Part shown: positions 54,116 to 62,544 of the stretch, piece after piece
Position numbering within the stretch: position 1 is the first letter of the stretch
Layout of the letters: each line of letters begins with the position of its first letter
Source of the DNA: CAYWKU01 sp964459325
GTDB taxonomy: Bacteria; RBG-13-61-14; CAYWKU01
Length of the DNA: 64,000 bases
Direction: 5' to 3'
Assembly: GCA_964459325.1 (NCBI GenBank)
Contig: CAYWKU010000006.1
Span: forward strand, 62,001 to 126,000
The notes under the pieces: generated by a model
What the model was told of the DNA's origin: nothing
Databases searched by the model: none
The model's input: only the letters and a program-made list of their open reading frames with translations
Made by a program: the position numbers and the translations under genes

Positions 54116-54520
54116 ATGGAAATAACATCGAAAAGTGAAACCAGCGGCAAGCCCACGGTCGGCATCTTTCTGCCTCACTCCAATTTGAGCAAAGTTGTGG
54201 CGGAAATGCTGACCGAAGAGGGCTTCGGCATCAACAGGTATTTCAACAAACTGGAACTCATGGCCTCCATTCAAAAGGGCCACCCGGACGCGCTTGTAAT
54301 GGATATGGACATGAGCGGAGCGATGGAAATTTCACAGCAGGCGAGAAAAATCCATCCGGACCTCGTTGTGTTGATGATATCCACGCTGGCGGACAGAGAG
54401 CTGCCGGAAAAGAGAATCAGCATCCATTCGTTCGCGAGCTCATGGCGCGATATGATTTCCGAACTCCGGCAAATGCTCAACGGAAAAAACGAAATTCAAC
54501 AAGTAACGGAATATTTATAA
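54116..54520 (+). CDS. Degenerate receiver-like (CheY-fold) protein
   Basis: 134 residues, no signal peptide. The pattern of strands and helices follows a receiver domain: GIFLPHSNLSKVVAEMLTEEGF, ALVMDMDMSGAMEIS, VLMISTLADR. The Asp in VMDMD is at the phospho-acceptor place, but the acidic metal pair after strand 1 is replaced by LPHS and the conserved Lys is absent, so phosphorylation is doubtful. GAGGACAGC precedes the ATG. It sits inside the sigma-54-driven unit. Confidence 0.7.
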   Translation: MEITSKSETSGKPTVGIFLPHSNLSKVVAEMLTEEGFGINRYFNKLELMASIQKGHPDALVMDMDMSGAMEISQQARKIHPDLVVLMISTLADRELPEKRISIHSFASSWRDMISELRQMLNGKNEIQQVTEYL

Positions 54521-54548
54521 TTCAAACAGCAGGAAAGGAGCACAAAAA

Positions 54549-54929
54549 ATGAAAAACACAATGAAAATCATTCTGCCGGCAATCCTGTTCGTCATCCTTG
54601 TCGTGGCATCCGTCGGCATCGCCTTCAACGGCCATCACTCGCGCCCCTCCGCTGACGAAGCGCACCGGTCGGCGGTTATGGAAGATTCCCACCATCATGA
54701 CTTCGACGCCGCTCACGACGGCGTGATGAGCGGCTTTTTCGCAGAACACTTCACGTGGATGACGCCCATGAACCACTGCCACGACCCGGACAACGACCAC
54801 CACGGAGACGATGACGACCATCACGGCGATGACGACCATCACGGCGATGACGAAAAGGATAAGGACAAAGATAACAAAGGGGACAACGGCGATAACCATC
54901 ATCACGAGCATATGCAGCGGAATTGGTAA
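54549..54929 (+). CDS. His/Asp-rich exported protein, probable metal binding
   Basis: 126 residues with a signal anchor or signal peptide (about 5-26). The mature part has His clusters (DSHHHDFDAAHD) and repeated DDHHGDDD units (about 83-100), then a Lys/Asp stretch and HHHEH near the end. Such low-complexity His/Asp segments bind transition metals. AAAGGAG precedes the ATG. Likely periplasmic metal buffer; no catalytic domain is visible. Confidence 0.75.
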   Translation: MKNTMKIILPAILFVILVVASVGIAFNGHHSRPSADEAHRSAVMEDSHHHDFDAAHDGVMSGFFAEHFTWMTPMNHCHDPDNDHHGDDDDHHGDDDHHGDDEKDKDKDNKGDNGDNHHHEHMQRNW

Positions 54930-55010
54930 TCGTCGTTTTCAGCCCTCCTTTTGCCCGTCGGGCCGGTTCTGCACCATCCGGCCCGGCGGCATATTTTTTC
55001 TTTTTGAACA

Positions 55011-55107
55011 GACAAGGGGCTTAAGCCCCTTGTCCCAGATTGCCGGTGCGCATATGTTTGTTGCGCAATGTATATTTTTAACCGAACAAGGGGTTTAAAC
55101 CCCTTGT
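55011..55107. repeat. Two palindromic repeats, family 1
   Basis: CAAGGGGCTTAAGCCCCTTG core at 55011-55034 and the variant CAAGGGGTTTAAACCCCTTG within 55086-55107. They sit between the His/Asp-rich gene and the Cys-rich lipoprotein gene and could act as terminator-like hairpins. Confidence 0.75.
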
Positions 55108-55162
55108 CTCTCCCTGTGCAAACCGCACTGTTACCGACGGCGGGAGAAAGGGAATAATTAAT

Positions 55163-55513
55163 ATGAATAAAACCGCACTGCTTACGATAACCGGCGCGGC
55201 GATTATAACAATTCTGGCGCTGGCCGCACTGTCGGGCTGCGAAAACAAAAGCGACGCCGACCTGCCCCCTCTTCCGAAAGAAGACGGCCTCGTGCTGTAC
55301 AACTTTCTCATGAAAGAGGCGCCGGAGCTGGTCAGCCAGGCGCCGTGCTCATGCTGCGGGCGCAACCTGGATTATTGCTACACCGGCGGCTGCCCGCCCA
55401 GTTGCGTGCCCTGCAACCGGATAGGCCGTGACGCCTATCGAATGCACAAACGAGGCGCTTCCGAAGAGGAAATATTGAAGGAAGTCGAGCGGAAATATTT
55501 TTCGCCGAGGTAG
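55163..55513 (+). CDS. Cys-rich lipoprotein resembling PCYCGC-motif proteins
   Basis: 116 residues. Lipobox ALSGC (Cys25). Central cluster with PCSCCGRNLDYCYTGGCPPS and a further CVPC, in all eight cysteines in the mature part, then DAYRMHKRGASEEEILKEVE near the C-terminus. Spacing of the Cys and the G-x-S-x-x-EI ending resembles the PCYCGC family of metal/copper-related lipoproteins. Probably sequesters metal at the membrane. AGGGAA upstream of the ATG. It may be read from the sigma-54 promoter at 53494. Confidence 0.7.
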   Translation: MNKTALLTITGAAIITILALAALSGCENKSDADLPPLPKEDGLVLYNFLMKEAPELVSQAPCSCCGRNLDYCYTGGCPPSCVPCNRIGRDAYRMHKRGASEEEILKEVERKYFSPR

Positions 55514-55544
55514 TGTTGTGTCTCAGAATGAATTATTAAAGTAA

Positions 55545-55671
55545 GCCCGATTCCCTGAGGAGGTTGGCCGATACTTCGAGCCGGACGGCCTGTAAGGGAC
55601 AAAACCTTCGGTTTTTCCTCGGGAAATCGGCCAACTGTCCTTCTCAGGCCGTATGGCTCGAAGGGTCGGGC
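55545..55671. ncRNA. Candidate structured element with pseudoknot topology
   Basis: Outer stem GCCCGA/TCGGGC with CCCT/AGGG (55545-55556 with 55662-55671). Stem B: CTTCGAGCC and ACGGCCTG (55574-55592) pair with CAGGCCGT and GGCTCGAAG (55645-55663). Stem A: GTTGGCCGAT (55563-55572) pairs with ATCGGCCAAC (55626-55635). The order A-B-A'-B' means A and B either form a pseudoknot or exclude each other. Inside is a small hairpin AAAACCTTCGGTTTT with a CTTCGG cap (about 55601-55615). Strand and function unknown. Confidence 0.45.
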
Positions 55672-55733
55672 AAACAATTAGTGAGGCTATTTCCGGGACA
55701 CAACAGTAGAGGCCAGTCTCTCATTTCACCAAA

Positions 55734-55777
55734 ATACCGCATCAAGCTGCGGTATTCAATAGCGGCGTCAAGCCGCC
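55734..55777. repeat. Two adjacent short palindromes
   Basis: AATACCGCA/TGCGGTATT (about 55733-55756) and GGCG-TCAA-GCC type (55763-55777), both with a TCAAG-like loop. They lie in the gap 55514-56006, between the structured element and the enhancer sites. Confidence 0.6.
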
Positions 55778-55842
55778 GCACTCCAAAAGGTGCCGCTACT
55801 TTATCCCGTAGAATTAATATAGTTTGGCCCACTTCTCCCACC

Positions 55843-55877
55843 TGTAGAATTGTAGAAAAACTGTAGAATATTCTACA
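55843..55877. promoter_or_regulatory. Enhancer palindrome of the efflux operon
   Basis: Perfect TGTAGAATATTCTACA at 55862-55877 with half-sites TGTAGAAT at 55843 and TGTAGA at 55851. Same palindrome as at 53395 and 53415; 65 bp upstream of the second sigma-54 promoter. Confidence 0.8.
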
Positions 55878-55941
55878 CCTCCGCTTTTCCACAACCTCCC
55901 CTGTATTCTGTAACTGCCTGATAATACACATAATTTCGGCT

Positions 55942-55957
55942 TGGCATTTTTGTTGCT
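55942..55957 (+). promoter_or_regulatory. Sigma-54 promoter of the efflux operon
   Basis: TGGCAT (55942-55947), 5-bp spacer, TTGCT (55953-55957), matching the consensus except one base. The ATG of the first efflux gene lies 50 bp downstream. Confidence 0.85.
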
Positions 55958-56006
55958 AATACATTTAATGAAGTCGCGGCGCACATTCGCCGATGAGGAG
56001 AAGCCG

Positions 56007-57386
56007 ATGAAAGGTCAACGATATATGAAATATTTAACGTCCGCGTTGTTAATACTGATTGCTTCCAAAATCGTTTTCGGGGCGGAAAAAGGCCATGAAG
56101 AGAATGCACACGCGGGCAAGCTGCGCATGGAAAGCCTGGTGGACGAAGCCCTCGCCGAAAACCCCCGCCTAAAAGACGCCCGACGGCAGGTGAAGGCGTC
56201 GGAGCTGAGCGTCAAACCGGCGGGGACTTTGCCCGACCCCACCATAGCCTTCGGGCTGGCGGCGGCGCCGGTGGACACCTTCGCCTTCGACCGGGAACCG
56301 ATGACCCAGAAAGTCATCAGCCTGACTCAACCCTTCCCCTTTCCCGGAAAGCTGAACCTTTCCCGGGAAGTGGCCCAGCGCCAATCGCAGGCTATGTCCC
56401 GCAAGCTGGAGATACTCGAAGACATGACCGCCTTCGAGGTGCGCAAGGAATTTCTCGAATGGGCGTACATCGAGCGGGCTGTCGAAATTACGCAAACGAA
56501 CATAAGGATAATGGAAAGTTTTACCGAGATAGCATCGAGCAAATACTCGGTGGGAAAGGCCGCCCAGTGGGACGTGTTGAAGGCGCAGGTCGAGCGCTCG
56601 AAGCTTGAAGACAAGCTCGCCACCCTCGAGCAGAAATCCAAAACCCACCGTGCAAAACTCGCCGCCCTTGCAGGCAGGGAAAAGCCGCTCGAAGGCTCGC
56701 CACAAATCGAATGGACGCGAGACTTCTCGTTAAAAGAAAGCCGCTTGATAGCGACGGCCGAGGATAACAACCCGGAGCTGGCCTATTACAGGAGCATCGC
56801 CGAGAAGGCCGAAAGCTCGTCGAAGCTGGCAAAGAGACAGCGCCTGCCCGACTTCTCGCTGACGCTCTCTTACGGGCAGCGCGAGGACGGCGAGATGAAC
56901 GGGACAACGGTGGACAGGCCCGATTTTGTGGGCGCGATGGTGGGCGTCAAGCTGCCGCTTTACTCGTTCCGCAAGCAAAAGCCCCTCGCCCGTGCCGCGG
57001 AAGAAAGGTCTTACGGCGCGCGGATGCGATTTCGTAACGCCCTGCTCGAAATACAATCCGACGTCCGCGATGCAGTCTACAGGATAGAGAGGGCGGGAAA
57101 TAATACAAAATTATATAGAACCGGGATACTGCCTCAGGCTCGCACCACTGTTCAGAGCGCAATCAGCTCATACCGGGTGGACGAGGTGGACTTCCTGGCG
57201 CTCCTGACCTCCCAGCTCGAACTGATGAACCACGAACTCGATTACTACCGACTCAGAATCGACCGTGAAACGGACGTGGCCATGCTCGCAAAACTGCTGG
57301 GAACCGAACCCGCTGAATTATCTAAGTTAACCGAAAAGCCGAAAAAGGAAGGAACCGAAACCGGACAAGGGGTTTTAACCCCTTGA
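56007..57386 (+). CDS. TolC-family outer-membrane efflux protein (CusC/CzcC-like)
   Basis: About 459 residues from ATG 56007 (GAGGAGAAG upstream; longer readings would run into the sigma-54 promoter). An ATG six codons on (56025) also gives a signal peptide ending FGA-EKG. Two repeated alpha-helical/strand halves with AENPRLKDARRQVKASEL and the later NNPELAYYRSIAEKAES. Forms the outer-membrane channel for the pump encoded next. The last codons (GQGVLTP and the stop) come from a copy of palindrome family 1, so the natural C-terminus was probably altered by the repeat. Confidence 0.92.
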   Translation: MKGQRYMKYLTSALLILIASKIVFGAEKGHEENAHAGKLRMESLVDEALAENPRLKDARRQVKASELSVKPAGTLPDPTIAFGLAAAPVDTFAFDREPMTQKVISLTQPFPFPGKLNLSREVAQRQSQAMSRKLEILEDMTAFEVRKEFLEWAYIERAVEITQTNIRIMESFTEIASSKYSVGKAAQWDVLKAQVERSKLEDKLATLEQKSKTHRAKLAALAGREKPLEGSPQIEWTRDFSLKESRLIATAEDNNPELAYYRSIAEKAESSSKLAKRQRLPDFSLTLSYGQREDGEMNGTTVDRPDFVGAMVGVKLPLYSFRKQKPLARAAEERSYGARMRFRNALLEIQSDVRDAVYRIERAGNNTKLYRTGILPQARTTVQSAISSYRVDEVDFLALLTSQLELMNHELDYYRLRIDRETDVAMLAKLLGTEPAELSKLTEKPKKEGTETGQGVLTP

Positions 57387-57413
57387 ATTCCAAGGGGCTG
57401 AAGCCCCTTGTCC
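57365..57413. repeat. Two palindromic repeats, family 1, at a gene end
   Basis: CAAGGGGTTTTAACCCCTTG-type at 57365-57385, supplying the TGA of the TolC-like gene, and a second copy with CAAGGGGCTGAAGCCCCTTG at 57391-57410, in the 54-bp gap before the adaptor gene. Confidence 0.8.
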
Positions 57414-57440
57414 AAAACGCATAAACAACGGAGACGAAAA

Positions 57441-58727
57441 ATGAAAACCAAGATAACCGCACTGATTATCGCAAGCCTGGCGCTCGGCGCGCTGCTTTTA
57501 GCCGCATGTTCCGATACAAAGCCTTCCGGCAATAAGGAACACTCCGGGCATGCACAACATGAACAAGCGCAAACCGAGCTGTACCGGTGTCCCATGCATC
57601 CGCAGTACACTTCCGAACAACCCGGCGAATGCCCTATCTGCGGCATGGACCTCGTTCCCGTAAAGCAGCAGGAAGAGACGGATATGGAGCGCCGGGCCGA
57701 CCTGCCGCCCGGGCTGGGGATGGTCAGCCTGGATAAAACAAAAAGGCAGCTCATCGGAATAAAGACAACGGCAGTCGAGAGAAAACCTCTGACCAAAACC
57801 GTTCGCGCGGCGGCAATCGTGAAGCCCGACCGGCGGCTCATCCGGCAGGTGAACACCAAGTTCCACGGCTGGATAGAAAAGCTCTTCGTAGACTTCACCG
57901 GCCAGTTCGTGGAGAAGGGCGAGGAGATGCTCAGCATCTACAGCCCGGAGCTTGTCAGCACTCAAGGGGAGTATCTCCTGGCGCTGAAAAACCTGCGCAA
58001 GCTCGCGGACGCCCCGCCGTACGTGCGCCAGAGCGCCGCCGAGCTGGCCCGCGCGTCGAAGAGGCGGCTGGAGTACTGGGATATTCCCGGGTCCGAAATA
58101 TCGAAGCTGAAAAAAACCGGCAGGCCTCGGAAAGCCCTGACCCTGGAAAGCCCGGTCACCGGCTACGTAACACATCTGAACGCCGTGGAAGGCATGGAAG
58201 TGAAACCCGGCGACGGCCTGTACAGAATAGCCGACCTGTCGCGGGTGTGGGTGATGGCCGAGGTGCACGAAAGGGACCTGGGATGGGTGAAAGTCGGAAT
58301 GAAGGCGAACTTCATACCCGACTCCAACCCCGGCAAGCGGTTCGAGGGGAAAGCTACATACATCGACCCCGAGCTTAACCCTCAAACCCGTACAGCCGGA
58401 GTGCGCCTCGAGCTGGATAATTCCGACATGGAGCTTCGCCCCCAAATGCACGGCGACGTTGAAATAGAGAGCGAAAGGCCGGAGACGCTGGTGGCGCCGG
58501 CGAGCGCGGTCATGGACAACGGAAAGCTCAAGGTGGTGTTCGTGGAAACCGAGCCGGGGCACTACATGCCGCGGGAAGTGAAAATCGGCCTGCGTACTTC
58601 AAACGGAATAGAAATAATTGAAGGTATCGAGGAAGGCGAGAAGGTCGTGGTCGGCGGCAATTTCCTGCTCGATTCCGAATCGCGACTCAGGGCGGGCATA
58701 TCCGGCGGAGGAGGTCACGACCATTGA
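57441..58727 (+). CDS. cusB: RND efflux periplasmic adaptor with heavy-metal-binding domain (CusB-like)
   Basis: 428 residues from ATG 57441 (GGAGACG upstream). Lipobox LLAAC (Cys23). A His-rich linker, then a heavy-metal-binding domain, YRCPMHPQYTSEQPGECPIC and GMDLVP (about 48-74), found in Cu/Ag adaptors. The rest is the membrane-fusion fold: hairpin region, lipoyl-like half motifs and beta-barrel (ESPVTGYVTHLNAVEGMEV). C-terminus GGGHDH is His-containing. Links the inner-membrane pump to the TolC-like channel; its TGA overlaps the TTG start of the pump gene. Confidence 0.93.
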   Translation: MKTKITALIIASLALGALLLAACSDTKPSGNKEHSGHAQHEQAQTELYRCPMHPQYTSEQPGECPICGMDLVPVKQQEETDMERRADLPPGLGMVSLDKTKRQLIGIKTTAVERKPLTKTVRAAAIVKPDRRLIRQVNTKFHGWIEKLFVDFTGQFVEKGEEMLSIYSPELVSTQGEYLLALKNLRKLADAPPYVRQSAAELARASKRRLEYWDIPGSEISKLKKTGRPRKALTLESPVTGYVTHLNAVEGMEVKPGDGLYRIADLSRVWVMAEVHERDLGWVKVGMKANFIPDSNPGKRFEGKATYIDPELNPQTRTAGVRLELDNSDMELRPQMHGDVEIESERPETLVAPASAVMDNGKLKVVFVETEPGHYMPREVKIGLRTSNGIEIIEGIEEGEKVVVGGNFLLDSESRLRAGISGGGGHDH

Positions 58728-61700
58728 TTGAAAAACTCATAGAAAAGGCCTCCGACAACAGGCTCATGGTGCTCATATTCGTCGCCCTGGGCCTCGCATG
58801 GGGCGTTTACGCCATAAAGAACGTAAACCTGGACGCCATACCCGACCTGAGCGACGTGCAGGTCATCATACTTACCGAATGGCCGGGGCGCAGCCCCGAC
58901 CTCGTCGAGGACCAGGTCACCTACCCCATAGTAACCTCCATGCTGGCGGTGCCGAAGGCGAAGGTTGTGCGGGGGATGAGCTTCTTCGGCCTGAGCTTCG
59001 TATATATCCTCTTCGAGGACGATACCGACATGTACTGGGCCCGCAGCCGGGTGCTGGAGTACATGACTGAGATACAGGCCACGCTGCCCGAAGGCGCAAA
59101 CGCCAACCTCGGTCCCGACGCCACCGGCGTGGGGTGGGTGTACCAGTACGCCCTCGTTGACCGCTCCGGGAACAACAGCCTGGACGAGCTTCGCTCGCTG
59201 CAGGACTGGACCCTCCGCTACCTGCTCGAATCGGTGCCCGGCGTTGCGGAAGTGGCTTCTGTGGGCGGGTTCGTCAAGCAGTACCAGATAGTCGTGGAGC
59301 CGGAATCGCTGGAAGCGCACAAGGTGGCCATATCCGAAATCGGCCGGGCGGTGCGAAGCTCCAACAACGACGTGGGCGGACGGGTTATCGAGATGAGCGG
59401 GAAGGAGTTTTTCATCCGCGGACGGGGTTACATCAAAAACCTCGACGACGTCCGCAACATCATGGTAAAAACCGGCCCCGACGGTACCCCCGTAACGGTG
59501 GGCGACCTGGCGCAGGTGCGCTTCGGGCCGGACATGCGCCGGGGCGCGGCCGACCTCAACGGCGAAGGGGAAGTCGTCGGAGGCATCGTGGTAATGCGCT
59601 ACGGCGAAAACGCTCTCGAAGTTATCGAACGTGTGAAGGAGCGATTGAAGGACATAGAGAAAGGATTGCCGCCGGGGGTGGAAATCGTAGAAACATACGA
59701 CCGCTCCGAGCTTATCAACCGCTCCATAGACACCCTGACCGACACCCTGCTGGTGGAGATGATAGTTGTCAGCGCCATCATCATCCTGTTTCTCTTACAC
59801 GTGCCCAGCGCGCTGGTGGCCATCATCATGATGCCCATAGCGGTGATACTGGCCTTCATACCGATGTATCACATGGGCATCACCTCGAACATCATGAGTC
59901 TCGGCGGCATAGCCATCGCCATCGGCGCCATGGTGGACGCGGCAGTGGTGCTCATAGAAAACGCCCACAAACGGATAGAACGGGACACGAGCCACAAAAC
60001 CCGCGCCGAAGTTATCACCGACGCCGCCAAGGAGGTGGGGCGACCCATTTTCTACAGCCTCATAATCATCACCGTAAGCTTCCTGCCGGTGTTCGCATTG
60101 CAGGCACAGGAAGGACGATTGTTCAAGCCGCTGGCTTACACCAAGACCTTCAGCATGTTTTTCGCGGCGGTGTTGAGCATAACCCTGGTGCCGACGCTGA
60201 TGGGGCTTTTCGTGAGAGGTAAGATAAAGCCCGAGAGCAAAAACCCCGTCAACAGGTTCCTGATAAGGGTTTACTCCCCGGTGTCGCGGTTTTTCCTGAA
60301 AATGAGGTGGCCCGCGATTATAGGGGCGTTGCTCATAATGATGGGCACCGTTCCGGTTTACATGAGCCTTGGCAGCGAGTTCATGCCGCCGCTGAACGAG
60401 GGTAGCATCCTGTACATGCCCACCACGCCGCCGGGCATAAGCATCGGAGAAGCGAAGAAGCTACTAAAGACCCAGGACATGATATTGAGCGAGGCGCCGG
60501 AGGTGAAAAGCGTATTCGGCAAGGTAGGACGGGCCAAAACCGCCACCGACCCCGCGCCGTTGAGCATGGTGGAGACCACCATAGTGCTCAAACCGAGGAG
60601 CGAGTGGCGGCACAAGGAGCGGTGGTACTCCTCATGGGCGCCCGATTTCCTGAAAAGCGTGCTGAGGCACTTCTGGCCCGACCACATAAGCCGGGAAGAG
60701 CTTATAAACGACATGGACGAAAGAATGCAGTTCCCCGGAGTGGTGAACGCGTGGACAATGCCCATCAAGGGCCGCATAGACATGCTCACCACCGGCATCA
60801 AAACACCGGTGGGGATAAAAGTCATCGGCCCCGACCTGGAGGTCATCGAGCGCATCGGAAAGGACATCGAAAACACCCTGCCATCACTGGAAGGCACCCG
60901 CAGCGTATTCGCCGAACGTGTCACCGGCGGCTACTTCGTGGACATCATTCCGAAACGCGAGGTTATCAGTCGCTACGGGCTTACGGTGGAAAAGGTAGAG
61001 AACATCATCCGCACCGCCGTTGGCGGAATGAACATCGACCACACCGTGGAAGGCAGGGAGCGCTACCCCGTCAACATACGCTACCCGCGCGCGTACCGCT
61101 CCAGCCCCGAGGCGCTGGAAGCCATCAGGGTGTCGACGCCGTCGGGGGCGCAGGCGCCGCTCGGGCAGCTCGCAGACATCAAAATGGTCACCGGCCCGCC
61201 GGTGATAAAGAACGAGAACGGCCAGCTTACCGGCTGGGTTTACGTGGACTTCGACACTTCGGCGGTGGACGTGGGCACTTACGTACAACGAGCCAAGAAG
61301 ACCGTCGAGCAAAACGTGGACACACCGCCGGGATACTTCCTCCAGTGGACGGGCCAGTACGAGTTCCTCCAGCGGATGCGGGCGCGGATGAAGGTGGTGT
61401 TGCCGATTACGGCGCTGGTGGTGGTACTGCTTCTCTATTTCAATTTCCGGCAGGTTATACCCACCTTAATCGTGGTTGCCACCGTCTGGTTCGCCCTCGT
61501 CGGCGGAGTGTGGCTGATGTTCGCCCTCGGCTACAACATGTCGGTGGCCGTCTGGGTGGGAATTATAGCCCTGCTCGGGGTGTCGGCGGAAACGGGAGTG
61601 GTAATGCTGGTGTACCTTGACGACGCATATCGGCGCCACGGCGGAGCCAACATCCGAGACAGGGAAACGCTGAAAAAAGCGGTGGCCGAAGGCAGCGTCA

Positions 61701-61927
61701 TGCGCGTAAGGCCGCTTATAATGACCGTGGTGACCACCATCATCGCCCTGCTGCCGCTGTTGTGGAGCACCGGCGCCGGCGCGGACGTCATGAAGCGCAT
61801 CGCGGCGCCCATGATAGGCGGCCTTGTCACAAGCATGGTGCTTACCTTGCTGATTATACCGGTGATTTATTTCATCTGGAAATCGGCGAGCATGAGAAGG
61901 CGCTTGCGGAAGGAGAGCGAAAGCTGA
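58724..61927 (+). CDS. cusA: Heavy-metal RND efflux pump, Cu(I)/Ag(I) type (CusA-like)
   Basis: 1067 residues, TTG start overlapping the adaptor stop (TTGA). Inner-membrane proton-driven trimeric pump with 12 helices and two large periplasmic loops. The helix-4 motif AIGAMVDAAVVLIENAHK (about 395-412) is the HME4 signature of Cu/Ag pumps, not the DFG form of Zn/Co/Cd pumps. The three Cu-binding Met of CusA are matched by Met in ILYMPTTPPG (about 565), APLSMVETT (about 615) and RIDMLTTG (about 687). Full length and intact. Confidence 0.96.
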   Translation: MIEKLIEKASDNRLMVLIFVALGLAWGVYAIKNVNLDAIPDLSDVQVIILTEWPGRSPDLVEDQVTYPIVTSMLAVPKAKVVRGMSFFGLSFVYILFEDDTDMYWARSRVLEYMTEIQATLPEGANANLGPDATGVGWVYQYALVDRSGNNSLDELRSLQDWTLRYLLESVPGVAEVASVGGFVKQYQIVVEPESLEAHKVAISEIGRAVRSSNNDVGGRVIEMSGKEFFIRGRGYIKNLDDVRNIMVKTGPDGTPVTVGDLAQVRFGPDMRRGAADLNGEGEVVGGIVVMRYGENALEVIERVKERLKDIEKGLPPGVEIVETYDRSELINRSIDTLTDTLLVEMIVVSAIIILFLLHVPSALVAIIMMPIAVILAFIPMYHMGITSNIMSLGGIAIAIGAMVDAAVVLIENAHKRIERDTSHKTRAEVITDAAKEVGRPIFYSLIIITVSFLPVFALQAQEGRLFKPLAYTKTFSMFFAAVLSITLVPTLMGLFVRGKIKPESKNPVNRFLIRVYSPVSRFFLKMRWPAIIGALLIMMGTVPVYMSLGSEFMPPLNEGSILYMPTTPPGISIGEAKKLLKTQDMILSEAPEVKSVFGKVGRAKTATDPAPLSMVETTIVLKPRSEWRHKERWYSSWAPDFLKSVLRHFWPDHISREELINDMDERMQFPGVVNAWTMPIKGRIDMLTTGIKTPVGIKVIGPDLEVIERIGKDIENTLPSLEGTRSVFAERVTGGYFVDIIPKREVISRYGLTVEKVENIIRTAVGGMNIDHTVEGRERYPVNIRYPRAYRSSPEALEAIRVSTPSGAQAPLGQLADIKMVTGPPVIKNENGQLTGWVYVDFDTSAVDVGTYVQRAKKTVEQNVDTPPGYFLQWTGQYEFLQRMRARMKVVLPITALVVVLLLYFNFRQVIPTLIVVATVWFALVGGVWLMFALGYNMSVAVWVGIIALLGVSAETGVVMLVYLDDAYRRHGGANIRDRETLKKAVAEGSVMRVRPLIMTVVTTIIALLPLLWSTGAGADVMKRIAAPMIGGLVTSMVLTLLIIPVIYFIWKSASMRRRLRKESES

Positions 61928-62017
61928 AACGCTCCGATTCCCTGCTTCCGGAATCCGCGCCCTTCGATACAAGTCAGGGTGGCCCGGACGGGTTGTCCGT
62001 CAGGACGACAGAGGCTA

Positions 62018-62180
62018 GCCCACATAACTCGTTATGTGGGCAGACATGCGGTGGCATGGCTGCGGGTACTTTGGAAGAAATCTTCTCCCGTGAGCTATAG
62101 CTCACCCACACAAGCAAGTTGTGTGGGCTATCAACTGAATTTCCTGTTGCTCGCGCAACCTCGACGTGTAACGTCGAGGC
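62018..62180. repeat. Hairpin cluster downstream of cusA
   Basis: The gap 61928-62221 holds no gene. Palindromes: GCCCACATAAC/GTTATGTGGGC (62018-62041), CCCACACAA/TTGTGTGGG (62103-62127) and CCTCGACGT/ACGTCGAGG (about 62159-62180), the last like the repeats in the 50.5-50.9 kb island. The 54-bp block 62011-62064 is repeated at 62391-62444. Confidence 0.75.
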
Positions 62181-62221
62181 CACCCTCCCACGCTCGCTTG
62201 CGAAGAAAAAACGAAAGCTAA

Positions 62222-62394
62222 TCTTCGTAAAGCTCCCTTTTGCCGATGCTTTCCATTTTCTTGAAGCTCTCGATTGCCTCCCGGCACGCTCCGAAGGCGG
62301 CTTCGCGGGAGGTTGCGGATATGGCGGCGGCCAGGATTATGTCGCCCACCTGCAATTCGCCTGTGCGTCGCACGAGAACGACGTCGATAAGAGG
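62222..62394 (-). pseudogene. 3' part of a moaE-like gene, separated from its 5' part by the gap
   Basis: Minus-strand translation gives ...VLVRRTGELQVGDIILAA, then AISATSREAAFGACREAIES and FKKMESIGKRELYED before the stop at 62222. About the first 60 bases of its right side (62329-62390) duplicate 62545-62611 (differing by one base, G/T). Joining the two pieces would restore an ordinary MoaE of about 125 residues. To the right it runs into the repeated block. Confidence 0.75.
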
Positions 62395-62444
62395 CTAGCC
62401 CACATAACTCGTTATGTGGGCAGACATGCGGTGGCATGGCTGCG
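62391..62444. repeat. Second copy of the 54-bp block, abutting the assembly gap
   Basis: Identical to 62011-62064, from GAGGCTAGCC to GGCTGCG. It ends exactly at the N run, as expected when an assembler stops in a repeat. Confidence 0.85.
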
Positions 62445-62544
62445 NNNNNNNNNNNNNNNNNNNNNNNNNNNNNNNNNNNNNNNNNNNNNNNNNNNNNNNN
62501 NNNNNNNNNNNNNNNNNNNNNNNNNNNNNNNNNNNNNNNNNNNN
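62445..62544. other. Assembly gap (100 N)
   Basis: Exactly 100 N, the usual placeholder for a scaffold gap of unknown size, so distances and gene structure across it are not reliable. Confidence 0.98.

Noticed and set aside
55734..55777. Hairpins as a terminator of the Cys-rich lipoprotein gene
   Set aside because: No T-tract follows, and they lie over 200 bp past the stop.
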